This document shows, piece after piece, positions 30,151-41,243 of a stretch of 64,000 nt of DNA. Origin of the DNA: Sedimenticola_A sp040506895. GTDB taxonomy: Bacteria; Pseudomonadota; Gammaproteobacteria; Chromatiales; Chromatiaceae. The notes below the pieces were generated by a model. It was given only the letters and a program-made list of their open reading frames with translations. It searched no databases and was not told the origin of the DNA. Made by a program: the position numbers and the translations under genes. Position 1 is the first letter of the stretch; every line of letters begins with the position of its first letter. The stretch is from positions 3,831,792 through 3,895,791 of the forward strand of contig JBEVVY010000001.1 in the NCBI GenBank assembly GCA_040506895.1. Direction: 5' to 3'.

Positions 30151-31581
30151 TCAGTAGACGCCGATATCGAGGTAGGAGCGGGAGATCTTCTCCAGGGCGA
30201 TGACGTAGGCCGCGGTGCGGTAATCCTCGATCTTGTCGCTGCGGTTCTTGATAGCGATGATCTCCTGCAGTGCCAGGCGCATGCTGTCGTCGAGCCCCGA
30301 GTTGACCAGGTCAAGTTCGTCGGCGCCCCGGGCCAGCTCTTGCTGGATGGGGGCGGGTACGGTACCGCCGGTGACGCTCTCGAGGGCGCGCACGATACCG
30401 CTGCCACGGGTCTCGTCGAAGCGGCGCTCGATCCGGCCGAAGCGGATGTGGGAGATGTTCCTGATCCATTCGAAGTAGGAGACCACCACGCCGCCGGCGT
30501 TGACGTAACAGTCGGGCAGGATGGTGACGCCGCAGTTGCGCAGTATCTGGTCCGCCTCGAAGGTGACCGGGCCGTTGGCGGCTTCGGCGATCAGTTTGGC
30601 CTTGATGTTGGGGGCGTTGTCGATATGGATCACGCCCTCCAGGGCGGCGGGGATGAGGATGTCGCACTCCATCTCAAGAACGCTGGCGCCATCTTCGACA
30701 TACTCGGCACCGGGGTAGTCCTTGATGCCTTCGTTTTCGACCATGTACTCGTGGACCTCTTCGGGGTCGAGGCCCTCTTCGTTGATCACGGCGCCGTCTC
30801 TTTCGATGATGGCGATGATCTTGCAGCCGTTCTCCTCGGAGAGCAGGCGGGCGGCGCTGTAGCCCACGTTGCCCAGTCCCTGGATGATGATCCGTTTGCC
30901 CTCGAGTTTGCCCTCCAGGCCGGCCGCTTTCACCTCGGCGGGGTGGCGGAAAAACTCCTGCAGTGCATACATCACGCCACGCCCTGTGGCGTCGGTGCGG
31001 CCCCGGATACCACCGTGGGCCACCGGCTTGCCGGTGACGCAGGCGATGTAGTCGATATCCTCGGGATGCATGTGCTTGTAGGTGTCGGCGATCCAGGCCA
31101 TTTCACGCTGGCCGGTGCCCACGTCGGGTGCCGGGACGTTGGTGGCCGGGCCCAGGAAGCCCTTGTCGGCCAGTTCGCGGGCGAAGCGGCGGGTGACACG
31201 CTGCAACTGGTCGCGGCTGTACTTGGCGGGGTCGATATGCAGCCCGCCCTTGGAGCCGCCGAAGGGGACGTCGACGATGGCGCACTTGTAGGTCATCAGC
31301 GCGGCCAGGGCCTCCACCTCCATCTGGCTCACCTCGGAGTCGTAGCGGATGCCGCCCTTGGAGGGCAGGCGGTGCACGCTGTGTACCGCGCGCCAGCCGG
31401 TGAACATCTCGACCCTGCCGTCGATCTTCACCGGGAAGGTGACCTGCAGCACCGAGGTGCAGGCCTTGATGGCGTTGGCGATATGATCGTCCAGCTCCAT
31501 GATGTGGATCGCCTGGTCGACCATGCGGTCGACACTCTTGCGGAAGGCAAGGCCACGGGCATGACGGTTGGGTGCGGTCAT
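30151..31581 (-). CDS. Glu/Leu/Phe/Val dehydrogenase (glutamate dehydrogenase type)
   Basis: 476 residues. It interconverts glutamate and 2-oxoglutarate plus ammonium with NAD(P). Visible: GGIRY near residue 76; catalytic lysine region VPFGGSKGGL; PAPDVGTGQREMAWI; the nucleotide-binding IIQGLGNVGYSAA, with Rossmann glycines GxGxxG, near residue 240; and the C-terminal NAGGVVVSYFEW. The start overlaps the stop of the MFS gene (atga), so the two are co-transcribed. Confidence 0.92.
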   Translation of the reverse strand: MTAPNRHARGLAFRKSVDRMVDQAIHIMELDDHIANAIKACTSVLQVTFPVKIDGRVEMFTGWRAVHSVHRLPSKGGIRYDSEVSQMEVEALAALMTYKCAIVDVPFGGSKGGLHIDPAKYSRDQLQRVTRRFARELADKGFLGPATNVPAPDVGTGQREMAWIADTYKHMHPEDIDYIACVTGKPVAHGGIRGRTDATGRGVMYALQEFFRHPAEVKAAGLEGKLEGKRIIIQGLGNVGYSAARLLSEENGCKIIAIIERDGAVINEEGLDPEEVHEYMVENEGIKDYPGAEYVEDGASVLEMECDILIPAALEGVIHIDNAPNIKAKLIAEAANGPVTFEADQILRNCGVTILPDCYVNAGGVVVSYFEWIRNISHIRFGRIERRFDETRGSGIVRALESVTGGTVPAPIQQELARGADELDLVNSGLDDSMRLALQEIIAIKNRSDKIEDYRTAAYVIALEKISRSYLDIGVY

Positions 31582-32822
31582 GATGGATCTCCCTCGGTTG
31601 GCAGGTTGTCTGCCGCTTCCTCTACGGCTCTACTACTTAAATTATTAGCACGTTTCAGGAAAAGGAAACTGACAAGGGTCAACAGACCCATTGTGGCGAT
31701 GGAGAGGGCCATGGATAGCGGGCTGCCGTCGTGGTAGTGGCCGACCAGGATGCCGACCGTGGCGGCAAACGCCATCTGTATAAAACCGAGCAGTGCCGAG
31801 GAGGTGCCGGCGATCCGCGGAAAGGGGGCGAGAGCGCCCGCCATGGACTGGGGCATGACGATACCGACACCGATCATGTAGATCATGTGCGGCAGGATGA
31901 TGGCCGCCACGTGGTGTACCTGGAGCAGGGCCAGCAGGGCCATCAGGCTGCCACCCGTGGCGGCCACGAGGGCGCCGGCGCCGATCAGCCGGTCGATGCC
32001 GACCCGGCGGGCGAGCTTGCCGGCGATGAGGGTGCCGATCATGAACCCGGCGACGATCAGGGCGAAGAAGAGACCGTACTGCTCTTCGGAGTAGCCGAGG
32101 AAATCGATGATCACGAAGGCCGATCCGGAGAGGAACGAGAACAGGCCGCCGAAGACGAAGCTGCAGGCCAGGGTGTACCAGCGCCAGCTGTGGTGACGCA
32201 GCAGCTCGCCGTAATTGCCGAGCAGGGTGCCGACTGAAAGACGGTGAAGCCTGTCGAGGGGTGCCGTCTCGGGCACCTGGAACACCAGGGCCAGGATACC
32301 CAGCAGGGCATAGATGGCCAGGAACAGGAAGATCGACTCCCAGCCCAGGCCGACGGTCATGTAGCCGCCGATGATCGGCGCCACCGCGGGGGCCAGCGCC
32401 ATGGCGGTGCCGATATAGGAGAGCAGGCGTGCCGACTCGCGGGGGCCGTGGATATCGCGCACCATGGCGCGACCCAGCACCGGGCCGGCGCTGCCGCCGA
32501 AGGCCTGCAGGATGCGCAGCAGGGTGAGGGTCTCGATGGTGTCGGTATTGGCTATCGCCAGGCTGCTGAGCAGGAACAGCGCAAGCCCCCCGAGCAGCAC
32601 CGGCTTGCGGCCGAAACGGTCGGATAGCGGTCCGTACACCAGCTGGCCCAGGGCGAAGCCCACCAGGAAGGCGCTGAGGGTGATCTGGATGCCGTCGATG
32701 TCGCTGGAGAACGCCCTCATCAGTTCCGGAAAGGCGGGCAGGTACATATCGGTCGAGAGGGGGCCAAGCGCCACCAGTGCGGTGATCAGAATGCTGGTGT
32801 AAATGGACCTGGGTGAGAGCAT
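31578..32822 (-). CDS. MFS transporter, Bcr/CflA drug-resistance type
   Basis: 414 residues with twelve hydrophobic segments. The start region ALGPLSTDMYLPAFPELMRAF is the signature of the Bcr/CflA subfamily, and the MFS loop motif appears as GPLSDRFGRKPVLLGG. These are inner-membrane proton-coupled exporters of drugs or small metabolites. It lies directly upstream of the glutamate dehydrogenase with a 4-base overlap; a functional tie is not obvious. Confidence 0.9.
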   Translation of the reverse strand: MLSPRSIYTSILITALVALGPLSTDMYLPAFPELMRAFSSDIDGIQITLSAFLVGFALGQLVYGPLSDRFGRKPVLLGGLALFLLSSLAIANTDTIETLTLLRILQAFGGSAGPVLGRAMVRDIHGPRESARLLSYIGTAMALAPAVAPIIGGYMTVGLGWESIFLFLAIYALLGILALVFQVPETAPLDRLHRLSVGTLLGNYGELLRHHSWRWYTLACSFVFGGLFSFLSGSAFVIIDFLGYSEEQYGLFFALIVAGFMIGTLIAGKLARRVGIDRLIGAGALVAATGGSLMALLALLQVHHVAAIILPHMIYMIGVGIVMPQSMAGALAPFPRIAGTSSALLGFIQMAFAATVGILVGHYHDGSPLSMALSIATMGLLTLVSFLFLKRANNLSSRAVEEAADNLPTEGDPS

Positions 32823-32870
32823 GGCTCATTGTCGAGCGGGGAGCTGTAAAAGGCAATTGCCTTCGACGGG

Positions 32871-34172
32871 TCATGCCTCGTCTGTGGTCTCAGGTTCCCC
32901 TTCAGGTGTCATGACCCGGTTGCGACCGGCCCGCTTGGCGGCGTACATGGCTGCGTCTGCCGCTTCAATCAATGCTTCCCAGTTGTCGGCATGCCGTGGG
33001 TAGGTGGCGATACCGATGCTGGCACTGAGATGGATCTCGTCTGAATCGTTCACCTGGAACGGGCTCTCGAACAGCTGCCTGCGCAACCGGTCTGCCATCT
33101 CCCTGGCCTCTCCGATAGAAGTCTCCGGAAGAATGGCGGTGAACTCCTCGCCGCCATAACGTGCAACGAAGTCGGTCTTCCGCATCGACCTGTCGAGTAT
33201 GCTTGCGAAGCGACTCAGCACCTCGTCGCCGACCCCGTGACCGAAGCTGTCGTTCACGTTCTTGAAATGATCGATGTCGAGCAGCATCAGGGCCAGGGGG
33301 TTGTGATATCGCTCGGCCCGGTACACCTCTGCCTCGATGCGATGCAGGAAGGCCTGTCGATTGAACAGCTTGGTCAGGGTGTCGTGGGTCGCCATGTGAC
33401 GCAGCTTGTCTTCCATGCGTTTACGCTCACTGATATCGCGATCTATACCGCGATAACCGATCACCTGCCCCTGTGCATCGAAGAAGGGTACGCCGCTGGT
33501 CTCCATGTATACCGTGGTGCCATCCTTGTGCAGGGTGGTGTTGACCAGCGCGGTTATCGGCATTGCGCTGTGCTTCCACTGCTCGAAAGCGGAGGCGAGT
33601 TTCTCACCCTCCTCTTTGGGCATCAGCTCGAACGGTGTGCGGCCGACCACTTCATCGGGTGTGTAACCCAGTATCTGTTCCACCTGCGGGCTGGCGTAGC
33701 GGTAGACGCCATCCATGTCGACCTCCCATATCCAGTCGCTGCAGGACTCGACCAGGTTGCGGAACTTCTGTTCGCTCTCGCGCAGTTCATCGATTGTGCT
33801 GTTGAGATTCTCCTGGGAGTTTTTCAGCTGTCGGACCATATCCTCGATGCCGATCTGGACAGTCTCCAGGCCTGGCAACTGAACATCGGAGACCGGGTAG
33901 TCGAAGTCCCCCAGTCCGATACGTCCGAGGGTTTCCCCCAGTCCGTCCGCATCGGCAAGCAACATGGCCAGGGTGTGTCTGTAGCGCTTCTGCATGGCGT
34001 GGTGCTCTTCTAGCAGTTTCAGCACCGACGCTGCCAGGTCGCGCTCGAGCCCCGTGAATTCATCGAGGGCAATGGAAGGGGGAGCCGAGCCTTGTTCCAA
34101 CCGGCTGGCTTGCTCTATCAATTCGAGCAGTTTTTCCAGGCTGCGGATCTGTTCCATGGGGGTTGCATTCAT
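32871..34172 (-). CDS. PAS-domain diguanylate cyclase
   Basis: 433 residues, no membrane segment. An N-terminal helical part (1-130) precedes a PAS/PAC domain (about 135-255: VESCSDWIWEVDMDGVYRYA) and a GGDEF domain (about 265-425). The active site reads GGEEF, and an RKTD inhibitory (I) site lies five residues before it, so the enzyme should make cyclic di-GMP with product inhibition. DIDHFKNVND is the metal-binding segment. It sits 18 bases downstream of the V4R gene, suggesting that gene supplies its input. Confidence 0.93.
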   Translation of the reverse strand: MNATPMEQIRSLEKLLELIEQASRLEQGSAPPSIALDEFTGLERDLAASVLKLLEEHHAMQKRYRHTLAMLLADADGLGETLGRIGLGDFDYPVSDVQLPGLETVQIGIEDMVRQLKNSQENLNSTIDELRESEQKFRNLVESCSDWIWEVDMDGVYRYASPQVEQILGYTPDEVVGRTPFELMPKEEGEKLASAFEQWKHSAMPITALVNTTLHKDGTTVYMETSGVPFFDAQGQVIGYRGIDRDISERKRMEDKLRHMATHDTLTKLFNRQAFLHRIEAEVYRAERYHNPLALMLLDIDHFKNVNDSFGHGVGDEVLSRFASILDRSMRKTDFVARYGGEEFTAILPETSIGEAREMADRLRRQLFESPFQVNDSDEIHLSASIGIATYPRHADNWEALIEAADAAMYAAKRAGRNRVMTPEGEPETTDEA

Positions 34173-34190
34173 AGTCCGATGCCTGCCTGG

Positions 34191-34853
34191 TCAGTCCAGC
34201 TTGCCGTAGCGTTCCTGTGCCTCGACGACATACTCGTGAATACGCGAGGTGTGACCCATAACGAATATGCACTTGTCGTCACCGTTGGCACGGCAGGTGA
34301 TCTCTCTTGCGGCCAGTTCAACTCCGAAGGCGACCTGGCACCATCCCGAGGAGTAACCGGCATTCATCAGGCAGACCGGTCGATTGGTCTTTATATTTTC
34401 CCGGATGTAGGCATCTGCCTCGAAAGAGTAGGGGTGGTCGTAGATCAGGTAGTAGTCGGTATCGGTGGTCGGCTTGGATTCGGGGAAGATGTCCACGTAG
34501 GCCCAGCCGACGAAGGCGAAGTGTACAGGGCCAGCCGAGAGTGCCGCCGGACCCCGCTCGAGTTTCAGTTTATCCATGAAGAACTCGGCATCCTTGATTC
34601 CGGCCGCCCTTCCCAGGCTGTAGGCCAGCTTCTCGGCTGCAAGGCGACCGTACTCCTCTTCGAGGATCTTGCGCAGCTGTACGCTGAAGGTGGCCGCGCG
34701 GGCCAGGATATAGCGCTCGTCGCTGATCTTGAGGGTGCCGGTTTCGGGTTTCATCTCGAGGGTGGAGAAGAAGCCCTGCATCTGTTTCTCTGCCTCCAGA
34801 AACAGGGGTTCCAGGGGCTCGGGGCAGGAGACCGTCTTGGGCTTGCTGGACAT
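34191..34853 (-). CDS. Stand-alone XylR_N/V4R sensory protein
   Basis: 220 residues. The layout matches the ligand-sensing part of XylR/DmpR regulators without their ATPase and DNA-binding domains: RYILARAATFSVQLRKILE, then GRAAGIKDAEFF, then the V4R signature with AGYSSGWCQVAFGVELAARE and ITCRANGDDKCIFVMG. The cysteines in the V4R part are those that often bind zinc. It probably binds a small hydrophobic ligand or acts as an adaptor. Upstream partner of the diguanylate cyclase in the same operon. Confidence 0.82.
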   Translation of the reverse strand: MSSKPKTVSCPEPLEPLFLEAEKQMQGFFSTLEMKPETGTLKISDERYILARAATFSVQLRKILEEEYGRLAAEKLAYSLGRAAGIKDAEFFMDKLKLERGPAALSAGPVHFAFVGWAYVDIFPESKPTTDTDYYLIYDHPYSFEADAYIRENIKTNRPVCLMNAGYSSGWCQVAFGVELAAREITCRANGDDKCIFVMGHTSRIHEYVVEAQERYGKLD

Positions 34854-35012
34854 GATCGTAACCCTCCATGGAAATGGACGTGGTCTACCTTAAGTAAACA
34901 ACATACAGGCCAGATTTAAAGGAAAAAAAAGGGCGGAATGCGGCTGATCAAGCGGATGCGGCCACTGCCGTCAATTGGGGAGGGATGGGCCGGAAGCAGG
35001 TTCCCCAGCGGG

Positions 35013-36383
35013 TTAGTTGGAGGAGGCTTCGACCTTCTCGACGACGCTGATGACCCGTCCCTCTGCCAGCAGGGTCTCAATCCGGTCACCGCCGGAGAGG
35101 GTGCCGGCATCGAGTATCACCGATTGTTCCGGGTGGGTGCGGGTGATGGAATAACCCCGCTGGAGTGTCGCCAGCGGGCTGAGGGTGTCGAGCCGGGCCA
35201 CCAGGGTCGAGAACTGCTGGGCATTGCGCTGCTGGCGGGCGTTGATTGCCAGCTGGAGCCGGCGCGAAAGCTGTTCCATGCGCTGGGCGGTGCGGCCGAG
35301 ACGGTGGGCGGGGGTGTGGCCCTGCAGGCGTGCGGTAAGGGCCTCCAGGCGGTGCTGCTGCCGCCTGATGCGGTTGTCCAGGCCCCGTTTCATGCGCTGT
35401 TCCAGCTCGTCCATCCGCTGCTGGCGCTGTATCAGGCGCTGGCCGGGGTGCACCAGTTGCAGGCGTTTCTCCACGCTCTTCAGCTGGTGGCCGGTCTGGC
35501 TGATCCGCTGCTGGAAGCGGTAAAGCAGCCGGCGCGAGAGCAGGTTGACCTGGTTGGTCATTTCGAGCTGGTCCGGGCTGGCCAGTTCCGCCGCGGCAGA
35601 GGGGGTGGGGGCGCGGTGGTCCGCCACGAAGTCGGCGATGGTGAAGTCGATCTCGTGGCCAACGGCGGAGATGATCGGCGTTTCGGCGGCATGGATGGCG
35701 CGGGCCACCTGCTCGTCGTTGAAGGCCATCAGGTCTTCTAGGGAGCCGCCGCCGCGGGTCAGGATCAGGGTGTCGCACTCGCCCCGGCGGTCGGCGATGC
35801 GGATCATCTCGGCGATCCTGGCGGAAGCCTCGTCGCCCTGCACCGGTACCGGGTAGATGATCGGCTCAATGGCGGGCTGGCGCCGTTTCAGCACGGTGAG
35901 CACATCCCGTACCGCGGCCCCGGAGGGGGAGGTGATGATGCCGATCCTGCGGGGAAAGGCGGGGATCTCCCGCTTCTGTTCGGTGTCGAACAGGCCCTCG
36001 GCGGCCAGTTTCTGCTTCAGCTGTTCGAAGGCCTGGCGCAGGGCGCCCTCGCCGGAGGGCTCCATGTGTTCCACCACCAGCTGGAATTCGCCGCGTCCCT
36101 CGTAGAGACCCACCCGGGCGCGAATCAGCACCTGCAGGCCGTTTTCGGGCTCGAAGCGCAGCCGCTGGCGCTTCATGCGGAACATGGCACAGCGCACCTG
36201 GGCGTGGGGGTCTTTCAGGGAGAAGTAGATGTGGCCCGATGCGGGGCGGGCGAGGTTGGAGATCTCGCCCTCGACCCAGAGCAGGGGGAAACTCCCCTCC
36301 AGCACCGCCCGCACCTCGCTGTTGAGGCGGGAGACGGTGTAGATGTCCCTCTCGAATGCCGGGTTTTGCTCTGCGCCTGACAT
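35013..36383 (-). CDS. xseA: Exodeoxyribonuclease VII large subunit
   Basis: 456 residues. The N-terminal OB fold (VWVEGEISNLARPASGHIYF) binds single-stranded DNA. The catalytic domain shows RIGIITSPSGAAVRDVL and ILTRGGGSLEDLMAFND, then a long coiled-coil region rich in Arg/Gln. It degrades single-stranded DNA together with XseB, which is not in the window. Divergent from guaB, as in E. coli. Confidence 0.96.
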   Translation of the reverse strand: MSGAEQNPAFERDIYTVSRLNSEVRAVLEGSFPLLWVEGEISNLARPASGHIYFSLKDPHAQVRCAMFRMKRQRLRFEPENGLQVLIRARVGLYEGRGEFQLVVEHMEPSGEGALRQAFEQLKQKLAAEGLFDTEQKREIPAFPRRIGIITSPSGAAVRDVLTVLKRRQPAIEPIIYPVPVQGDEASARIAEMIRIADRRGECDTLILTRGGGSLEDLMAFNDEQVARAIHAAETPIISAVGHEIDFTIADFVADHRAPTPSAAAELASPDQLEMTNQVNLLSRRLLYRFQQRISQTGHQLKSVEKRLQLVHPGQRLIQRQQRMDELEQRMKRGLDNRIRRQQHRLEALTARLQGHTPAHRLGRTAQRMEQLSRRLQLAINARQQRNAQQFSTLVARLDTLSPLATLQRGYSITRTHPEQSVILDAGTLSGGDRIETLLAEGRVISVVEKVEASSN

Positions 36384-36451
36384 CAGTGTGTCATTCTCTC
36401 CAGATAGGCTAGGCTATGATTGTTTTTCGGTTTATTCGGTGAATAATCGAG

Positions 36452-36480
36452 TTTACCTGGAAACAATGTAATTTTATAAT
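36452..36480 (+). promoter_or_regulatory. Sigma-70-type promoter for guaB
   Basis: tttacc (36452-36457), a 17-base spacer, then tataat (36475-36480), a near-consensus promoter 44 bases before the guaB ATG. Confidence 0.75.
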
Positions 36481-36524
36481 GCCCTGTTTTATCTAAGACC
36501 TACCAGATTTGGGATAAACCGACT

Positions 36525-37991
<1,467 letters not shown>

Positions 37992-38016
37992 TGTCTGCCG
38001 CTGAAACGACATTGAA

Positions 38017-38056
38017 AACCGCAGTACCGTCACGGTGCTGCGGTTGTTTTATTTTT
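38017..38056 (+). terminator. Hairpin and T-rich tail between guaB and guaA
   Basis: aaccgcagtaccgt and acggtgctgcggtt pair over 14 bases with one G-U, loop c, then gttttattttt. It could end guaB transcripts or set the ratio of guaB to guaA message. Confidence 0.75.
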
Positions 38057-38076
38057 AAGAGATTGGAATTCAAACC

Positions 38077-39660
38077 ATGACACACCAGGATATCCATGCC
38101 CATCGCGTCCTGATTCTCGACTTCGGTTCACAGTACACCCAGCTGATCGCGCGCCGCGTGCGCGAGGCGGGGGTCTACTGCGAAATCTGGCCCTACGACA
38201 ACTGCGAAGAGGTGATCGACGAGCACAAGCCGGCCGGTATCATCCTCTCCGGTGGCCCCGAGACCGTGACTTCGGATGATACGCCCCGTGCTCCACAGAA
38301 GGTGTTCGAACTCGGCGTACCGGTACTGGGTATCTGCTACGGCATGCAGACCATGGCAGCCCAGCTGGGTGGCAAGGTGGAGTCTTCAGACAAGCATGAG
38401 TACGGCTACGCCCAGGTGCGTGCCCGCAGTCACTCCAAGCTGCTGAAGGATATCGAGGACCACACCAGCCCCGAGGGTTACGGCCTGCTGGATGTCTGGA
38501 TGAGCCACGGCGACCGGGTCATCGAGCTGCCCGAAGGCTTCCACATTATCGCCGAGACCGACAACGCACCCCTGGCCGGCATGGCGGACGAGGAGCGCGG
38601 TTTCTACGGTATCCAGTTCCACCCCGAGGTGACCCACACCCGCCAGGGCGGTCGCATCCTGGAGCACTTCCTGTTCAGTATCTGCGACTGTGAGCCCCTC
38701 TGGAACCCCTCCAGCATCATCGAGGACAGCATCGAGCACGTCAAAGAGCTGGTGGGCGAGGATGGCCAGGTGGTACTGGGCCTCTCCGGCGGTGTCGACT
38801 CCTCCGTGGTGGCGGCGATGCTGCACCGGGCCATCGGTGACCGCCTGACCTGTATCTTCGTGGACAACGGCCTGCTGCGCCTGCACGAGGGCGACCAGGT
38901 GATGGCCACCTTTGCAGAGCACATGGGCGTGAAGGTGATCCGCGTCGATGCCGAGGAGCGCTTCCTGGAGGCACTGAAGGGCGAGGCGGATCCCGAAAAG
39001 AAACGCAAGATCATCGGCAACCTCTTCATCGATATCTTCGAGGAGGAGGCCAACAAGCTGCAGGGTGTGGACTTTCTGGCCCAGGGAACCATCTACCCCG
39101 ACGTGATCGAATCCGCCGGTGCCAAGTCCGGCAAGGCCCACGTGATCAAGTCCCACCACAACGTGGGTGGGCTGCCCGATTACATGAAGCTGAAGCTGGT
39201 GGAGCCCCTGCGTGAGCTGTTCAAGGACGAGGTGCGCAAGGTGGGTGTCGAGCTGGGCCTGCCCTACGAGATGATCTACCGTCACCCCTTCCCGGGACCC
39301 GGGCTGGGCGTGCGTATCCTGGGTGAGGTGAAGAAAGAGTACGCCGACCTGCTGCGCCAGGCAGATCACATCTATATCGAGGAGCTGCGCAACCACGATC
39401 TCTACGACCAGGTGAGCCAGGCCTTCACCGTCTTCCTGCCGGTGAAATCGGTGGGTGTGGTGGGTGATGCCCGCCGCTACGAATACGTGGTCTCACTGCG
39501 CGCAGTGGAGACGGTGGACTTTATGACCGCCCGCTTTGCACACCTGCCGTTCGAGTTCCTGGAGGTGGTCTCGCGCCGTATCATCAACGAGGTGAGTGGT
39601 ATCTCCCGTGTCGCCTACGACATCTCGAGCAAGCCTCCCGCGACCATCGAGTGGGAGTGA
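38077..39660 (+). CDS. guaA: GMP synthase (glutamine-hydrolysing)
   Basis: 527 residues; converts XMP to GMP using glutamine and ATP. The N-terminal class I glutamine amidotransferase has its nucleophile in LGICYGMQTMA and the His/Glu pair in FHPEVTHT. The ATP pyrophosphatase P-loop is GLSGGVDSSVVAAM near residue 237. The C-terminal dimer domain ends in PPATIEWE, a conserved tail. Confidence 0.97.
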   Translation: MTHQDIHAHRVLILDFGSQYTQLIARRVREAGVYCEIWPYDNCEEVIDEHKPAGIILSGGPETVTSDDTPRAPQKVFELGVPVLGICYGMQTMAAQLGGKVESSDKHEYGYAQVRARSHSKLLKDIEDHTSPEGYGLLDVWMSHGDRVIELPEGFHIIAETDNAPLAGMADEERGFYGIQFHPEVTHTRQGGRILEHFLFSICDCEPLWNPSSIIEDSIEHVKELVGEDGQVVLGLSGGVDSSVVAAMLHRAIGDRLTCIFVDNGLLRLHEGDQVMATFAEHMGVKVIRVDAEERFLEALKGEADPEKKRKIIGNLFIDIFEEEANKLQGVDFLAQGTIYPDVIESAGAKSGKAHVIKSHHNVGGLPDYMKLKLVEPLRELFKDEVRKVGVELGLPYEMIYRHPFPGPGLGVRILGEVKKEYADLLRQADHIYIEELRNHDLYDQVSQAFTVFLPVKSVGVVGDARRYEYVVSLRAVETVDFMTARFAHLPFEFLEVVSRRIINEVSGISRVAYDISSKPPATIEWE

Positions 39661-39703
39661 TCGACAGGGGCAGCTCAGCATGATTCCGGTATGGTCTCGA
39701 TAC

Positions 39704-39784
39704 CGTCATCCCGGCGAATGCCGGGATCCACTGCGCCCGCTGGATAGTGCTTCCCTGGATTCCGGTATTCACCGGAATGACAGG
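39704..39784. repeat. Two REP-like palindromes downstream of guaA
   Basis: tcccggcgaatgccggga at 39709-39726, and at 39754-39784 a palindrome with ttccggt/accggaa arms bounded by cctgga and atgacagg. The second has the same flanks as the element at 60052-60082. These are common dispersed intergenic repeats of proteobacteria. Confidence 0.8.
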
Positions 39785-39804
39785 TACTCTGATCGGTTGC
39801 CCTT

Positions 39805-40287
39805 ATGACCACGACTCCAGACGAAGATATCCAATTCATGCAGCGCGCCCTGGCGCTGGCCGTCAAGGCCGAGGCGGAGGGCGAAGTGCCCATCGGGGCG
39901 GTTGTGGTGCTGGATGGCGAGATCATCGGCGAGGGGTGGAATCGTCCTATCGGCAGCAATGATCCCACCGCTCATGCCGAGGTGATGGCCCTGCGCGATG
40001 CAGGGCAAAAGGTAGCTAACTACCGGCTTCCGGAAACCACGCTCTACGTCACCCTCGAGCCCTGCCCGATGTGCGCAGGCGCCATCGTGCATGCCAGGGT
40101 GAAGCGGGTTGTGTTCGGTGCCCATGATCCCAAGGGGGGCGCTGCGGGCAGTGTCTTCGACCTGCTCCCTTCAGATGGCCGCTTCAACCACAGGACAGAG
40201 GCCGAGGGCGGGGTGCTTGCAGAGGAGTGCGGGCAGAAGCTGCGCTCTTTCTTCCAGTCGCGTCGCAAGAGCAGAAGCGCAGACTGA
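39805..40287 (+). CDS. tadA: tRNA-specific adenosine deaminase TadA
   Basis: 160 residues. It deaminates A34 of tRNA-Arg(ACG) to inosine. Zinc-binding deaminase motif: HAEVMAL (about residues 53-59) and PCPMCAGAIVHARVKRVVFG (about 88-107). An essential enzyme in most bacteria. ATG at 39805 follows a REP-like pair; it ends opposite the convergent FkbM gene. Confidence 0.95.
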   Translation: MTTTPDEDIQFMQRALALAVKAEAEGEVPIGAVVVLDGEIIGEGWNRPIGSNDPTAHAEVMALRDAGQKVANYRLPETTLYVTLEPCPMCAGAIVHARVKRVVFGAHDPKGGAAGSVFDLLPSDGRFNHRTEAEGGVLAEECGQKLRSFFQSRRKSRSAD

Positions 40288-40308
40288 AAAGATCAGCTCC
40301 TGATCTTT
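40288..40308. terminator. Shared hairpin between convergent tadA and FkbM gene
   Basis: aaagatcag-ctc-ctgatcttt, a perfect 9-bp stem lying between the two converging stops. It probably ends both transcripts, though the T tails are short. Confidence 0.6.
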
Positions 40309-40312
40309 CTGG

Positions 40313-41083
40313 TTAAATATTTTTATCCTTTTCCTCTGGGATAAAGAACGTGTTGTAAGCACAACTATCCGTCAATTTATTACCAGCATTATCATAAGCT
40401 GCATAACCTGCGGACTGGAATACATTTAGAATTTGGCTGGACACATCGCTTCCAACTTCCACGTAGAATTTTGGGCGGATTTCATTTATCAGATTTTCTG
40501 CGCCTTGAAGCACCATGTACTCGGCTCCTTCTACGTCTATTTTTACGAAGTCAGGAGGAGGAAAAGAATTTAACAAGGTATCCAGGGTGAGGGTTGGTAC
40601 ATACTGCTTTTCTCTAATGCCACCCATTTGTGAGCGTCCGGCTACAGCTTCTAATGCATTAGTAGCGCGGCCCCTGTCGGCTACGACAAAAGAAGCAACC
40701 GAATTGGTATCTGAGATCGCAACTGGAAGAACACAAATGGTGTTATTGGAGTATTCCTTGAACCTTGCGGATCTCCTGAGAATATTGGCTAACCATATGT
40801 CAGCTTCTATAGATACTACCGTTCCCTTATGGGCTACGGATGAGGCTGCAAAGGTGAACACGCAGACATTGGCGCCAACATCCCATACATTGCTGTTTTC
40901 TGTTAAGTGCTTTTCCGCAATATTTATCAGGTCCTGGTCGAAGGCGCCGGATCCGAATTTTAAATACTTCAACTGAGCATCGGGTGAGACAAGAAGGGGT
41001 ACAGACTTTCCGTCTATTGTGATCCTCCGCTTTATTATTTTTCCTCTGCTGAGTCGTTCAACAATTGTTCTTAGCATGTCCAT
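40313..41083 (-). CDS. FkbM-family SAM methyltransferase
   Basis: 256 residues. SAM-binding motif I is seen in NVWDVGANVCVFTFAA, followed by VVSIEADIW and, near residue 178, PDFVKIDVEGAEYMVLQGAE, the hallmark of the FkbM family. Such enzymes often O-methylate sugars of surface polysaccharides. Composition is A+T-rich compared with tadA and it sits at the edge of an accessory region, suggesting horizontal acquisition. No sugar-pathway genes lie beside it. Confidence 0.85.
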   Translation of the reverse strand: MDMLRTIVERLSRGKIIKRRITIDGKSVPLLVSPDAQLKYLKFGSGAFDQDLINIAEKHLTENSNVWDVGANVCVFTFAASSVAHKGTVVSIEADIWLANILRRSARFKEYSNNTICVLPVAISDTNSVASFVVADRGRATNALEAVAGRSQMGGIREKQYVPTLTLDTLLNSFPPPDFVKIDVEGAEYMVLQGAENLINEIRPKFYVEVGSDVSSQILNVFQSAGYAAYDNAGNKLTDSCAYNTFFIPEEKDKNI

Positions 41084-41243
41084 ATTATTTTTTGACCGGA
41101 TTTAGAATCCTGGCGTTTGCTATATCAATACTTCCTGTCGATATAGTGTAACCCTCACACCTATTAAACCATACAATATCCCGCCCCATGACCTGAAACA
41201 CTCTTGGGGTTGCGGCCCTTCATTTTGGATACACTAAGGCCCG

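Noticed and set aside
30145..31737. 530-codon plus-strand frame
   Set aside because: Exactly antisense to the well-recognised glutamate dehydrogenase.
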